From NCBI RefSeq assembly GCF_000092905.1, contig NC_014098.1, forward strand, positions 2,356,001-2,420,000: 64,000 bases of DNA. Reading direction: 5' to 3'. Origin of the DNA: Kyrpidia tusciae DSM 2912 (GTDB lineage Bacteria; Bacillota; Bacilli; Kyrpidiales; Kyrpidiaceae). The notes beneath the pieces were generated by a model. It saw nothing but the letters and a program-made list of their open reading frames with translations. It was not told where the DNA came from and did not search any database. Position numbers and translations under genes: made by a program. The stretch's first letter is position 1. Every line of letters starts with the position of its first letter. Shown in pieces: positions 9,437-18,197 of this stretch.

Positions 9437-9961
9437 TCATGAATCTTGGGATATCTCGTCCGCATCCCCCGCCGCCCGCCTGCGTATCAGGCGCCTCGGC
9501 CAATACCGCAGAACCAGCTCTCCACGATGGTTGAACACGGCATTCTCGGTGACCACAATCCCTCGCTCCGGATTGGAAGTCTCCCGTTTTTCCACCAAGG
9601 TGAGTCGCACCCTCATCCCGTCGCCCACAAACAAAGGACGCTTGATGTCCATCTCACCGGCCAAGTACGCAATCCCCGTTCCTTCAAGAATTCCCGACTG
9701 CATCACCAACCCTTCCGCATAACTGAAGATCAGGGCTCCCGGTGCAATCCGCCTGCGAAAAGGGGTCTGGTTGCGGATATATTCTTCATCAAGAAACAAA
9801 GACTCCGTCATCCCGCAGGCCGTCACGAATTGCAGGACATCCCATTCTGTCAGAGTCCTCTGTGCCGTCTCCATCTTCCACTGATCCGTGTAGTCCTCCC
9901 AGAATAACCCGCGCACCCTGCGGTCCCCTTTCCATCCCATCATTCCGTCCGATCTTGACAT
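9437..9961 (-). CDS. MaoC-like hot-dog-fold protein
   Basis: Protein of about 174 residues with the layout of a single MaoC/hot-dog domain (TPFRRRIAPGALIFSYAEG, then GDGMRVRLTLVEKRE). The hydratase-2 signature D-x-N-P-x-H before this loop is not preserved; the region reads CGMTESLFLDEE. It may bind acyl-CoA without hydrating it, or use other residues. The ATG at 9961 follows the aldehyde dehydrogenase stop by two bases; a downstream ATG pair at 9943/9940 is an alternative start. Operon position suggests a role with the enoyl-CoA hydratases. Confidence 0.65.
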   Translation of the reverse strand: MSRSDGMMGWKGDRRVRGLFWEDYTDQWKMETAQRTLTEWDVLQFVTACGMTESLFLDEEYIRNQTPFRRRIAPGALIFSYAEGLVMQSGILEGTGIAYLAGEMDIKRPLFVGDGMRVRLTLVEKRETSNPERGIVVTENAVFNHRGELVLRYWPRRLIRRRAAGDADEISQDS

Positions 9962-9963
9962 GT

Positions 9964-11433
9964 TCAACGCAGAGAAGTCCACACGGTTTTGAGTTCCGTA
10001 TAGAGATCCAACGCTTCTTCCCCCAATTCCCGGCCGAAACCGCTCATCTTGTAGCCACCGAACGGCGCGGCGGCATCCAACAGGTTATAGGCGTTAATCC
10101 AGACCGTGCCCGCCTTGAGCGCCTTGGCCACATTGTGCGCACGCGACACATTCTGCGTCCAAAGACCCGCAGCCAATCCGTATTTTGTCGCATTCGCCGA
10201 ACGGATGACCTCTTCCGTGGTCTCAAAGGGAAGAACAAGAGCCACCGGTCCGAAGATCTCTTCCTGGGCCACCGTCATCTGATTGTCTTCGCCGACGAGA
10301 ACGGTCGGCTCATAGAAATATCCTTTGGAATGCTTCTCTGGAATGCGGCCTCCCTCGATCACCCTCGCCCCTTCACGGATGCCGACGCCCACATAGTGTT
10401 GAACCCGCTGCCGATGTTCCTCGGAGATCAGTGCGCCAAACGTTGTCCCCGAATCAAAGGGATCTCCGATCGTGACCTTTCGCGCAGCCGTCGAGAGCTG
10501 TTCCAAAACCTCTTCATACACCGGCTTTTGCACAAAAATCCGCGAACCCGCCAGACACACTTCACCTTGGTTATAAAAGATCCCGCTCACAATCCCCTTC
10601 ACCGCCGCAGGAAGATCGGCGTCGGAAAAAACGATGTGCGGCGACTTGCCCCCCAACTCCAAACTCACGCGTTTAATGTGCGTGGCCGCCTGCCTCATGA
10701 TCTGTTGCCCCACCGCGGTGGATCCGGTAAAAGCGATTTTATCGACGCCCGGGTGGGCCACCAAAGCCGCCCCGGTGGTTTCCCCGTCGCCGGTCACGAC
10801 GTTGAATACCCCTTCAGGGACGCCGGCCTCCGCCATCAATTGGGCCAAATACAGCGCCGACAACGGAGTTTCCTCGGCGGGTTTCAAGACCACGGCATTG
10901 CCCGTCGCCAACGCGGGGGCCACCTTAATCGCGGCCATATACAATGGAAAATTCCACGGCACGATCTGCCCGACCACCCCGACGGGTTCCCTCATTGTAT
11001 ACGTCAAAAAGCGCCCGCGGACAGGGATGGTCTCTCCTTTCAGCTTTGAAGGCCAACCTGCGTAATACCGGAAACATTGAATGGTCAATGGGATATCCAC
11101 AGCCTGCGCGTCTCGAATCGGCTTGCCGGTGTCGTACGTCTCCAAAAGCGCCAATGTGTCCGCGTGAGCCTCGATCAGGTCCGCCACACGATGGAGTAGC
11201 CGCTCTCGATCATGTGGATTCATGCCCGCCCAGCGACCCTCATCCACCACCCTCCTCGCCGCTCGAACCGCCCGGTCGACGTCCCCTTGCCGAGCCCACG
11301 GCACGCGGCAGATCTCCTCACCGGTTGCCGGGTACACCACCGGAAATGTCTCCCCGCCGGCCGAATCCACAAAACCGCCGTCGATAAACAACTGTTTGGG
11401 GAAGGAAATATCCTCAATCCGCAGCACGTTCAT
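9964..11433 (-). CDS. NAD(P)-dependent aldehyde dehydrogenase
   Basis: Aldehyde dehydrogenase superfamily enzyme of 489 residues, full length. The catalytic cysteine is C293 in NQGEVCLAGSR and the general base E259 is in LELGGKSPH; PWNFPL and FTGST nucleotide-binding motifs are also visible. It oxidises an aldehyde to the acid. In a meta-cleavage island it could be the 2-hydroxymuconic semialdehyde or aryl-aldehyde dehydrogenase, but that is inference. GAGGGGG lies correctly before the ATG. It follows iclR by 10 bases and so is probably co-transcribed with it. Confidence 0.92.
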   Translation of the reverse strand: MNVLRIEDISFPKQLFIDGGFVDSAGGETFPVVYPATGEEICRVPWARQGDVDRAVRAARRVVDEGRWAGMNPHDRERLLHRVADLIEAHADTLALLETYDTGKPIRDAQAVDIPLTIQCFRYYAGWPSKLKGETIPVRGRFLTYTMREPVGVVGQIVPWNFPLYMAAIKVAPALATGNAVVLKPAEETPLSALYLAQLMAEAGVPEGVFNVVTGDGETTGAALVAHPGVDKIAFTGSTAVGQQIMRQAATHIKRVSLELGGKSPHIVFSDADLPAAVKGIVSGIFYNQGEVCLAGSRIFVQKPVYEEVLEQLSTAARKVTIGDPFDSGTTFGALISEEHRQRVQHYVGVGIREGARVIEGGRIPEKHSKGYFYEPTVLVGEDNQMTVAQEEIFGPVALVLPFETTEEVIRSANATKYGLAAGLWTQNVSRAHNVAKALKAGTVWINAYNLLDAAAPFGGYKMSGFGRELGEEALDLYTELKTVWTSLR

Positions 11434-11443
11434 GATTGCCCCC

Positions 11444-12280
11444 TCAACCCCCGGTTTGGCCTCGAATCAATCTCCAACTCTTATCCGCCTTCTCGCTAGC
11501 CGCGCCCCGTTGTTCTCGAAAAGCTTTGGTGATTTCCTTCTGAACCTCACGCAACAATTGAATCACGTAATCGCGTTTTTTCGCCATGCGCTGGGCGGGC
11601 CCGCTCACGCTGATCGCCAAAGACACCGTCTCGTCCAGCCATACGGGCACGCCAATACACCACAGCCCCTCTTCCAACTCCCCTTTGTCCATGGCATACC
11701 CTTTCTCTCGAACTTCCTGAATCATGTCGGCAATGGCTTTTGGATCGGTCACCGAAAGGGGAGTAATCTTCTCCAACCGGGCGGATAGATATTCATCGAT
11801 AAAAGGCTGCGGAGCCATAGACAGCAAAGCCTTCCCCAAAGACGAACAATGCAATGGGGAGCGGCGCCCGATCCAGGCGACCGCACGAACGAGGTAGGCA
11901 CTGTCCATTTTATCGATGATCACAGCCCGATTCCCTTCCATGGCCGCAAGTTGAACCGCTTCTTTGGTGGCACGGTTCAGTTGTTCGAGATAGGGGCGAA
12001 TCAATTCCCGGTACCGACTGTGTGGAACATAGTTCTCCGCCCAACGGGCCAGCGTCGGACCGAGATAATAGCGGTTTCCCCCCTCCTCTTTCTCCAATAT
12101 CCCCACGGTTTCCAGTGTGTTGAGGATGCGGTACACCGATGATTTCGGAATGTGCAACGCATCGGACAACTCCCCGACAGTCCAGCCGTATTTTTCCGAG
12201 CCGGTAAAATGCTCCATGATTCGGATCGTTTTGATCAAGGCCGGAACCACATGATTGCCGCTTTCGGAAAAACCCTTCAC
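11444..12280 (-). CDS. IclR-family transcriptional regulator
   Basis: IclR-type regulator of about 278 residues. The N-terminal winged helix shows WTVGELSDALHIPKSSVYRILNTL, and the C-terminal effector domain includes MEGNRAVIIDKMDS, LHCSSLGKALLS and LEEGLWCIGVPV, all usual for the family. A GTG at 12280 follows GGAGGTG by six bases; a longer frame starts inside that ribosome binding site. It is the first gene of the downstream transcription unit and is preceded by a palindrome found again before the SDR gene, so it probably controls itself and this catabolic island in response to an aromatic or acyl metabolite. Confidence 0.92.
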   Translation of the reverse strand: MKGFSESGNHVVPALIKTIRIMEHFTGSEKYGWTVGELSDALHIPKSSVYRILNTLETVGILEKEEGGNRYYLGPTLARWAENYVPHSRYRELIRPYLEQLNRATKEAVQLAAMEGNRAVIIDKMDSAYLVRAVAWIGRRSPLHCSSLGKALLSMAPQPFIDEYLSARLEKITPLSVTDPKAIADMIQEVREKGYAMDKGELEEGLWCIGVPVWLDETVSLAISVSGPAQRMAKKRDYVIQLLREVQKEITKAFREQRGAASEKADKSWRLIRGQTGG

Positions 12281-12321
12281 GGATCCCACCTCCGACGCGG
12301 TTGCCTACCGCTTACCCCATT

Positions 12322-12337
12322 CATTGTACACGTAATG
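12322..12337. promoter_or_regulatory. Candidate operator palindrome, copy 2
   Basis: CATTGTACACGTAATG, a 16-bp inverted repeat located 42 bases upstream of the iclR start. On the minus strand it overlaps a -10-like TACAAT, a position suited to autorepression. Twelve of 16 bases are identical to the copy at 7719-7734, and the differences are paired so that each site keeps its own symmetry. Confidence 0.62.
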
Positions 12338-12460
12338 GCTCGGCTTGGGACAGGACCTCCGGGGCGGTGCGAGCGATTCCATGACACGGTGCCCGCACCG
12401 TTCCAGAAATGCACCCCAAGCCGCCGACCAGCTTCTCTCAAAACGTCAACTTCAAAACCT

Positions 12461-12784
12461 TTACGACTGCGTCAGATCCGCCCTGGGTGGACCGAAAAAT
12501 TCCACCACAAGCCCCTCTCCCCCGTTGGCGCTATGAGGCGTCCCCGGAGGAATGTGATAGAATTCCCCTTTTGACACCCTCTTGGCTTCGCCATCAATTT
12601 CGAGGTCGACATACCCCTCGATGACAACGCCAATGGTTTCCTCCGCGTGGGAATGGACCGGCACTTTGGCGGCGGGTGTCGGCCTCATGGTCACAGCAGT
12701 CATATACTGCCCCTGCAGTACCGGATTGAGCCTTCCTGGTGCTGTCTCTCTCTTTGGAAGGGAATCGATCGTGTAAAAAGCCAT
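12461..12784 (-). CDS. Small cupin-domain protein
   Basis: Single-domain cupin of 107 residues. The first metal-binding motif HSHAEETIGVVIEG and the second PPGTPHSANGG are present (HxHxxE...H), so it probably binds a metal. Small cupins in aromatic clusters can be dioxygenases, isomerases or sensors; nothing here decides which. It is the last gene of the iorA-led set before the gap upstream of iclR. The 123 bases between this gene and the palindrome at 12322 hold no other supported feature. Confidence 0.75.
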   Translation of the reverse strand: MAFYTIDSLPKRETAPGRLNPVLQGQYMTAVTMRPTPAAKVPVHSHAEETIGVVIEGYVDLEIDGEAKRVSKGEFYHIPPGTPHSANGGEGLVVEFFGPPRADLTQS

Positions 12785-12853
12785 CAGCCAGTTCCACTCC
12801 CTCTCTCAAGAAAAGCAGTATTTTTATATTTCATGGATCCAGGCAATCGGAGA

Positions 12854-14038
12854 TCAACTCCAGACTGGATGGGCAGGCAGGCCGTACATCGTTCCCCCAT
12901 ACCAAGTCATAGCATCCTCATATAGATGAGAAGCATGGGATTCAAGCGTCAACAGGTCCCGCGCAAAGAGTTCCACGGGATCTCCTTTGAAGTGAGCATT
13001 CCCTCCCAGGGCAACGAGCACCCGGTGGGCAATATCCCCCGCCAGCTCAGCCGCTTGCGCTCGCCAGGCAAACATGCGGCCCCCCTCTTGGTCACTCACC
13101 ACGGTTTTCCCTTCCTTGACCCATAACTCAAGTTGATCGATATAGCGATCAACAAGAGCTTCTAACGTCTCCAGTTTGACCCGGAGTTCACCCAGAAGTC
13201 GGTGGCTCACCGGTTTCTCCTTTTCCCTGGCCATCTTCTCATAAGGCCGAGCCCGCTTCTCAGTGCGCTCCTGGAAGATGTCCACCAGCCGCTCTGCTCC
13301 GGCCAAAGCCAGCACAGGGAAGCCTGATGCAAAAAGGGGCATGAATGGTACTCGATAGATCGGCTCATCTTCGTCCACCTCTCCCCCCAACGGCTTCCCG
13401 GTAATCTTGATCCTCAGAGGCAGGACGCGCCAAAGGGGAACCCATACCCCGTCCGCAACCACTCTGTTGCTAGCACTCGCCCGGAGGCCTAAAGTATTCC
13501 AGTTCTCCACCACTTTGAGTTCCGACGTCGGCACCGCCAAAAGACAAGGCTCCGGACCTTCCCCATCCGGCAGCTGTACCGGTGCCCCGAGTCCGATCCA
13601 ATCAGCCCACAGAATTCCGCTGGCAAAGTCCCATTGACCATACAGGCGGTAGCCATCACCGTCTCGCTCCACCCGTCCTACGGGTGCTACCACGTCAGCC
13701 ACGAATCCTCCTTTGTTAAAAATCTCTTCTCGCCCCTCGGGAGGAAGGTGGGCCACCCAAACTTCGTGAACGGGGTAGAAGTACACAAGCCAACCCGCAG
13801 CGATATTGTACCGCCCCACCGTCCGAATGACCTTTGCGAAGGTCCGCGGAGTTACGGAAAAGCCACCGTATCGTTTAGGGCGCAACAGCTTGTGCAACTC
13901 GGCTTCTTCAATGGCCTGGGCCACCTTGCCGGAAAACCTAGCGTTTCGATCCGCTTCATATGCTTCGGCTTCGGCTATTTTGCCCACTCGTTCCGCCTTG
14001 GCGAGCAGACTGGCAAGATCAACTTGCTGCGTTACCAT
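12854..14038 (-). CDS. Flavin-dependent monooxygenase, acyl-CoA dehydrogenase fold
   Basis: About 394 residues with the acyl-CoA dehydrogenase fold but the layout of group D flavin monooxygenases (HsaA/HpaB/pigment-hydroxylase type). An N-terminal helical domain is followed by WDFASGILWADWIGLG, NTLGLRASAS and a C-terminal helical domain with VALGGNAHFKGDPVELFARDL-like residues. The catalytic glutamate of true dehydrogenases is not evident. Such enzymes hydroxylate phenolic substrates with reduced flavin supplied by a separate reductase; no reductase gene is seen in the window. It lies directly downstream of two extradiol dioxygenases, so it may make the catechol they cleave. ATG at 14044 is an alternative start. 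Confidence 0.72.
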   Translation of the reverse strand: MVTQQVDLASLLAKAERVGKIAEAEAYEADRNARFSGKVAQAIEEAELHKLLRPKRYGGFSVTPRTFAKVIRTVGRYNIAAGWLVYFYPVHEVWVAHLPPEGREEIFNKGGFVADVVAPVGRVERDGDGYRLYGQWDFASGILWADWIGLGAPVQLPDGEGPEPCLLAVPTSELKVVENWNTLGLRASASNRVVADGVWVPLWRVLPLRIKITGKPLGGEVDEDEPIYRVPFMPLFASGFPVLALAGAERLVDIFQERTEKRARPYEKMAREKEKPVSHRLLGELRVKLETLEALVDRYIDQLELWVKEGKTVVSDQEGGRMFAWRAQAAELAGDIAHRVLVALGGNAHFKGDPVELFARDLLTLESHASHLYEDAMTWYGGTMYGLPAHPVWS

Positions 14039-14118
14039 GTTCATCTCTCCTTCTTCCCGTCGTTTCTCTCAGCTCATCCCTCAGACCGGGGGCATCGCCG
14101 ACGAACGATCAGCGCGCC

Positions 14119-15063
14119 TCATAAACTGGCTTTTAGAAAGTCCTCATTCAAGAAGTTATCATAATACGACAATGCCTTTTTCAATTGCGATTCCGTCCAC
14201 ACCACGGGCTGATACTCGGGATGCAATTCACTGAATCGTCCGCCGGAGAACAATTCCAGCCTCACGCCGAACGGATCGTACAGGTACAGGGAATACGTTT
14301 TCCCGTAAGACTGCAGCGTGAGCCCGTACAAATCAATCTTCACGCCGTCCTCCACGAGAAATGTGGAGTCGTTCAGGATATCTGTTTCATCCAATTTTAC
14401 AAAAGCGATGTGGTGCAACCCGGCCTCTTTCCCCGGGAAAACCGCAATGTCTTGGCCGTTGGTCGTGCGGAACAACAGGGCCGACATCGGCGAACCGTTG
14501 TCCCCGGCTTTGATCCATTCGGAGATCTGAAACTCGAGTACCTCTTGAAGGAACCGAATGGTTTCCTCCGGGTGGGGAGAGGTAATGCCCACATGTCCCA
14601 GGAATAAAGGAGCAGGAGTGCCCCGAAGTGCCCTGGGAACATTCCAGTCGGGGGAGGCATACCCCGTGACATACCCCACCTCTTCCATGGAATCAAACAC
14701 TCGAAATCTGTGCCCTCCGGGAATGTGAAACGAAATGGACCTGCCGATGCCCTTGATGACACTCTCCGACTCCGCTCTCTCCACCGGAATGCCGCGAGCC
14801 GCCAATTTCCCTTGGAGCGCATCCAGATCCTGACCATCGCGCACCTCAAGACCGATTTCGACCAACCGATTCTCCGCGGTCTGCTCCACGATCAGGCTGT
14901 GGTGAAAAGGTTCGTGCCAGCAGCGCAGGTACACGCGTTCCCGTTCCCCGGCCGTTTCCACAAGCCCCAGCGTTTCCCGATAAAAGCGACTCGCCTTTTT
15001 CAAATCATTCAGGCCGATCCATACGTAGGCCACTCTGAGGATACCCCGATGTTCGACGCCCAT
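14119..15063 (-). CDS. Extradiol dioxygenase-like VOC protein, divergent
   Basis: Two-domain vicinal-oxygen-chelate protein of 314 residues, laid out like catechol 2,3-dioxygenase. The Fe(II) ligands of the C-terminal domain are kept: H157 (FLGHVGI), H217/218 (GLHHIAF) and E270 (VRLELFSGG). The second-sphere histidines of the classical enzyme are replaced: NGQD where the paralogue has MHD, and QSYG where it has TRHG, while the active-site tyrosine (SLYLYDPFG) remains. It probably acts on a different diol or has altered chemistry. The ATG at 15063 is chosen behind GGAGGTGGAAGAAGG. It follows the canonical dioxygenase by about 50 bases in the same direction. Confidence 0.78.
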   Translation of the reverse strand: MGVEHRGILRVAYVWIGLNDLKKASRFYRETLGLVETAGERERVYLRCWHEPFHHSLIVEQTAENRLVEIGLEVRDGQDLDALQGKLAARGIPVERAESESVIKGIGRSISFHIPGGHRFRVFDSMEEVGYVTGYASPDWNVPRALRGTPAPLFLGHVGITSPHPEETIRFLQEVLEFQISEWIKAGDNGSPMSALLFRTTNGQDIAVFPGKEAGLHHIAFVKLDETDILNDSTFLVEDGVKIDLYGLTLQSYGKTYSLYLYDPFGVRLELFSGGRFSELHPEYQPVVWTESQLKKALSYYDNFLNEDFLKASL

Positions 15064-15115
15064 CCCTTCTTCCACCTCCGCCCAATCTCTCCCCCGATCC
15101 GAAGGCCGGGTTCCA

Positions 15116-16042
15116 CTAGGTCAAATCTTCAAAAAATTTCATGTCCATTTCCCGTTCGTAGTAGAAGACCCCGCGCGGGAAATTCTCCATATCCCACGCG
15201 ACCTCCTGAACGCGGTTCGGGGCCCCGGGGGTGAAATAAGGGCCGTGGAAAATCTCGTTCCGATTGCCGGCGGGATCGTGGAAATAAATCGTCGTCACTC
15301 CGCTGACACCGTGGCGGGTCATGGCGTAATCAAAGGTTCGAACGCCGTTCTTTTTCAAGAGATTCACAGCCCGCACCAGATCGGCCCGGCTATCCACCCA
15401 AAAAGCCACGTGGTGCAAGCCCCCGTTGGGGCCCGGCGACATCGCCACATCGTGCATCGTGTTGGTGCAATACATCCAACTGGCCAACAATTTCCCCGAC
15501 GGATCCCTCAACGTCTCGCTGGTGCCGAAGTCCAAAACCTCCCTAAAAAATTTGCTGTTTTCTTCCGCATCTGCCGTTGAAATCAGCAAATGGTCCAGCC
15601 GGGACAGCAGCGCCCGCCCAAAGGCGGATTCATCCGGCACCGGGTCCGGGTTTTCCATGCCTGAGAGATAGCCGAGTTTATCCATGTGATAGACCACTTC
15701 AAAGGTCTGCCCCGAGGGAACGATGAAGCGAATGCCCTCACCTTGGCCGGCCTCTTCGTTCTCCGCCACCCGCACGGCCCGGGTTCCCGTCCGTTCCACG
15801 AGTTTTTCAATCTCCTCGACGTCCTCCGGGCGATTCACCTTCAGCCCCACGTGGTCCAACCCGGCGCTGTCCGACGCCTTGAGCATCAAGACATGGTGGT
15901 CCTGATCCTCCGGCGTCCGCAGGTACACTTCCCCCTCCCGGCGGTCGGACACCACCAAGCCGAGCACATTGGCGTAATGGTTGACCGCCGCTTCCAAATC
16001 GGTGACATGCAACCCCACATGAGCCACTCTGTTCACTGACAT
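15116..16042 (-). CDS. Catechol 2,3-dioxygenase-like extradiol dioxygenase
   Basis: Ring-cleaving dioxygenase of 308 residues with two VOC modules. Fe(II) ligands are H151 (RLDHLLI), H210/211 (GLHHVAFW) and E263 (NRNEIFHGPY). The catalytic second-sphere residues also match the XylE pattern: H197 (TMHDVAM), H244 (TRHGVSG) and Y253 (TIYFHDPAGN). It should open a catechol ring next to the hydroxyls to give a yellow 2-hydroxymuconic semialdehyde-type product. The ATG at 16042 follows AGGAGGGGG. Its start overlaps the end of the ferredoxin gene by 10 bases, the same order as in known xylT-xylE pairs. Confidence 0.9.
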   Translation of the reverse strand: MSVNRVAHVGLHVTDLEAAVNHYANVLGLVVSDRREGEVYLRTPEDQDHHVLMLKASDSAGLDHVGLKVNRPEDVEEIEKLVERTGTRAVRVAENEEAGQGEGIRFIVPSGQTFEVVYHMDKLGYLSGMENPDPVPDESAFGRALLSRLDHLLISTADAEENSKFFREVLDFGTSETLRDPSGKLLASWMYCTNTMHDVAMSPGPNGGLHHVAFWVDSRADLVRAVNLLKKNGVRTFDYAMTRHGVSGVTTIYFHDPAGNRNEIFHGPYFTPGAPNRVQEVAWDMENFPRGVFYYEREMDMKFFEDLT

Positions 16043-16407
16043 GTGGTTCCCCCTCCTGAAATAGGGTTCGGGCGAATCTCGGCCCAAACCTTTTGTTTTT
16101 TCTGCTTCCAACCATTCAACGGACGCACCACCACATCACTTAAAGGCGTGGCCCGGCACAGCAACTCGTACTTGAGGTTTCCGGTGGCCGGATCCACCCG
16201 TTTTTTCCGAGAAACTGGCCCGGTATACCCCACCATTCCTTCCACGACCTCGGCGCGACAAGCTCCGCAGCCACCGTTTGCACACGTCACCCGAATGAGA
16301 ATGCCCGCGCGCTCGGCCGCGTCGGTGATCACCTCCCCTTCCTCGCAATCAAGGATCTGCGGATGATCGTCCCCTTCCCCGAAGATCTGAATCCGGTATT
16401 TTCTCAT
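16033..16407 (-). CDS. Plant-type [2Fe-2S] ferredoxin, XylT-like
   Basis: Ferredoxin of 124 residues. Cluster cysteines are in CANGGCGACRAEV (Cx4Cx2C) with the distal one in ELLCRA. In toluene and phenol pathways such a ferredoxin (XylT) reactivates catechol 2,3-dioxygenase by reducing its oxidised iron. Here it overlaps the start of just such a dioxygenase, which supports that role. Service to the neighbouring ketoacid oxidoreductase is less likely, since those enzymes usually use 4Fe-4S ferredoxins. GGGAGGGGGG precedes the ATG. The C-terminal tail after residue 95 is Lys-rich and not part of the fold. Confidence 0.88.
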   Translation of the reverse strand: MRKYRIQIFGEGDDHPQILDCEEGEVITDAAERAGILIRVTCANGGCGACRAEVVEGMVGYTGPVSRKKRVDPATGNLKYELLCRATPLSDVVVRPLNGWKQKKQKVWAEIRPNPISGGGTTCQ

Positions 16408-16494
16408 GACGCCCCCCTCCCACAGGCCGCTGCGAGCTGTGATCAGCCGATCCGCCGGGCTCGGATCACCTCTTGTGCCAAGACTCCACCGGCT

Positions 16495-18141
16495 TCATCG
16501 GGTGGTCGACACGGCCCGAGCACTCACCGACCGCCTTTCTTTTTCCACATCCTCGACGTAGGAAAGCGCCTCACCTCCTTTCCCGGCCTCGCGACCGGCG
16601 ATCTTCAGGGAAAACTGAGCGACGGCCCGGCCGTCCGCCGCCCCTTCTTGATCCAGCCGCGCGACCCGGGGCAGGATCCGCTCCACGTACATCCACAGGT
16701 CCTGCAAGGCCCTCTCCCGCACGTGAGCATAGCCCTTGACCAGATCCCCGGCTTGGGCTGCGAATTCCGCCAGCGACGGCCACTCCCGCAGCGCTCGGTA
16801 CACGGCCGCTTCCCACCGCTCCATCATCTCCATCTCCTGCCGGTGGCGATACGACCGCCGCCGCCATGCCCGGCACCCGGCGATCAGTTTGAGCAAGGCG
16901 TATCCCGTCACCGATGTGCTCTTTAACCTCATCGGGAATTTCACATTCTGCAGGCGTTTGAAGCGTTCACCCTGTTTTCCGATCAATGCCCGCACCAACC
17001 GCGCGGGAAGAATTCCGTACAGTTGCGGGCCGTCGGGATCGAGGTATTCGGTCACCACAAACTTCTGCCCTTTCTTTATCCCAAAGTTTTCCTTGATCTT
17101 TCTGAACCTTTCGCGCCGGGTTTTGAGTTGGGCAACCCGCGGCGCATCTTCATAGGTCATCCAAACGGCCAAATGACGGGCAAAATACCGAGTCACCGGC
17201 CAATCGCGCGCCTCCCCCCCGGGCAAAGCGCGACGCTCCGCCTCCCAAATGCCTCGCACCCGTTCGATGTACTCGTCCACATACCTCGCATCTTGATAAT
17301 CCAACAGGCGATAAACCGCCTCAGCCAAGATCGGCATCAGCCACCCACCGAATGTCTCTTCAGCGCCTCTGAGCAGCCGGCGATAGGCCTGAACTTGCCC
17401 GCTGCTGGTCAACCGAGCCTCCAGTTCCGCAGCCCTGTCCCGCCAAGATACAGGCTCCTTCCGAACGGGAGGGGGTAGGATTGCCCCTCCTTGACTCACC
17501 AACCGGTATCCCTCGTCAAAGCTGCGGAGATTGCGCTCCGTGTCCACGCCGCTTTCTTCAATGGCCCTCCGAAACGGTTCAGGCGCCAACCGAAGCTTCC
17601 TCGACGCGACCATCATACCCAGCAGCAGGGCGTTGCTCGTGAGTTCCGGCAGCCCCAGGGCGCGAACCGTGCCCGCCGCATCCAGCAAATACACATCGTC
17701 GGTCAATTGTTTCGCAGTAGTCATGATTTGTTCGACGGGATAGGTTCCATCTCCTGCAGGCATTTTCTCCAAGGTAGTATAATATCTGTAAACGTTTCCG
17801 ATAATTGTACATCCCGGCGCCGCAAATCCCCCCCGGAGCAATCGGCCCAATTCCAAAAGCTCTTGCCCCACCACCAGATCCACATCTCCGGGATGGGCAT
17901 ACACAGAAATCATCGGCCGTTCCAGCCCAGGCGTCGCTTCCACGTAATAGGTCACAGTGCCCGATCGTTGGGCCAGCCCGAGAACGCCGATGCTTTGGGC
18001 AAACCATCCCGCGTAATAAAATCCGCGAACCAACCAATTCGTGAGCAGCCCGCCGCCTTGTCCTCCAACCGTTCCGATCAGAATTCTTACAACCCGGCGC
18101 TGAGACCCTGATCCGGGGCGTTCCTGATCCTGCGATCCCAT
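16495..18141 (-). CDS. iorB: Indolepyruvate oxidoreductase beta-type subunit
   Basis: Long IorB-type protein (548 residues). The N-terminal gamma/beta domain of 2-ketoacid:ferredoxin oxidoreductases shows GTVGGQGGGLLTNWL and GLAQRSGTVTYYVE. The C-terminal half is an Arg-rich helical extension as in the long IorB variants. With IorA it converts aryl pyruvates and CoA to arylacetyl-CoA, CO2 and reduced ferredoxin. ATG at 18141 is preferred (AAGGGG nine bases upstream); an ATG at 18201 overlaps the iorA stop as ATGA and is the alternative, adding a Glu/Lys-rich leader. The gene follows iorA closely. Confidence 0.85.
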   Translation of the reverse strand: MGSQDQERPGSGSQRRVVRILIGTVGGQGGGLLTNWLVRGFYYAGWFAQSIGVLGLAQRSGTVTYYVEATPGLERPMISVYAHPGDVDLVVGQELLELGRLLRGGFAAPGCTIIGNVYRYYTTLEKMPAGDGTYPVEQIMTTAKQLTDDVYLLDAAGTVRALGLPELTSNALLLGMMVASRKLRLAPEPFRRAIEESGVDTERNLRSFDEGYRLVSQGGAILPPPVRKEPVSWRDRAAELEARLTSSGQVQAYRRLLRGAEETFGGWLMPILAEAVYRLLDYQDARYVDEYIERVRGIWEAERRALPGGEARDWPVTRYFARHLAVWMTYEDAPRVAQLKTRRERFRKIKENFGIKKGQKFVVTEYLDPDGPQLYGILPARLVRALIGKQGERFKRLQNVKFPMRLKSTSVTGYALLKLIAGCRAWRRRSYRHRQEMEMMERWEAAVYRALREWPSLAEFAAQAGDLVKGYAHVRERALQDLWMYVERILPRVARLDQEGAADGRAVAQFSLKIAGREAGKGGEALSYVEDVEKERRSVSARAVSTTR

Positions 18142-18197
18142 GAATGACAACCCCTTTTCTCCTTCGTTTGCTTCGATTGAGCCCCCGGCCTCCTTTT

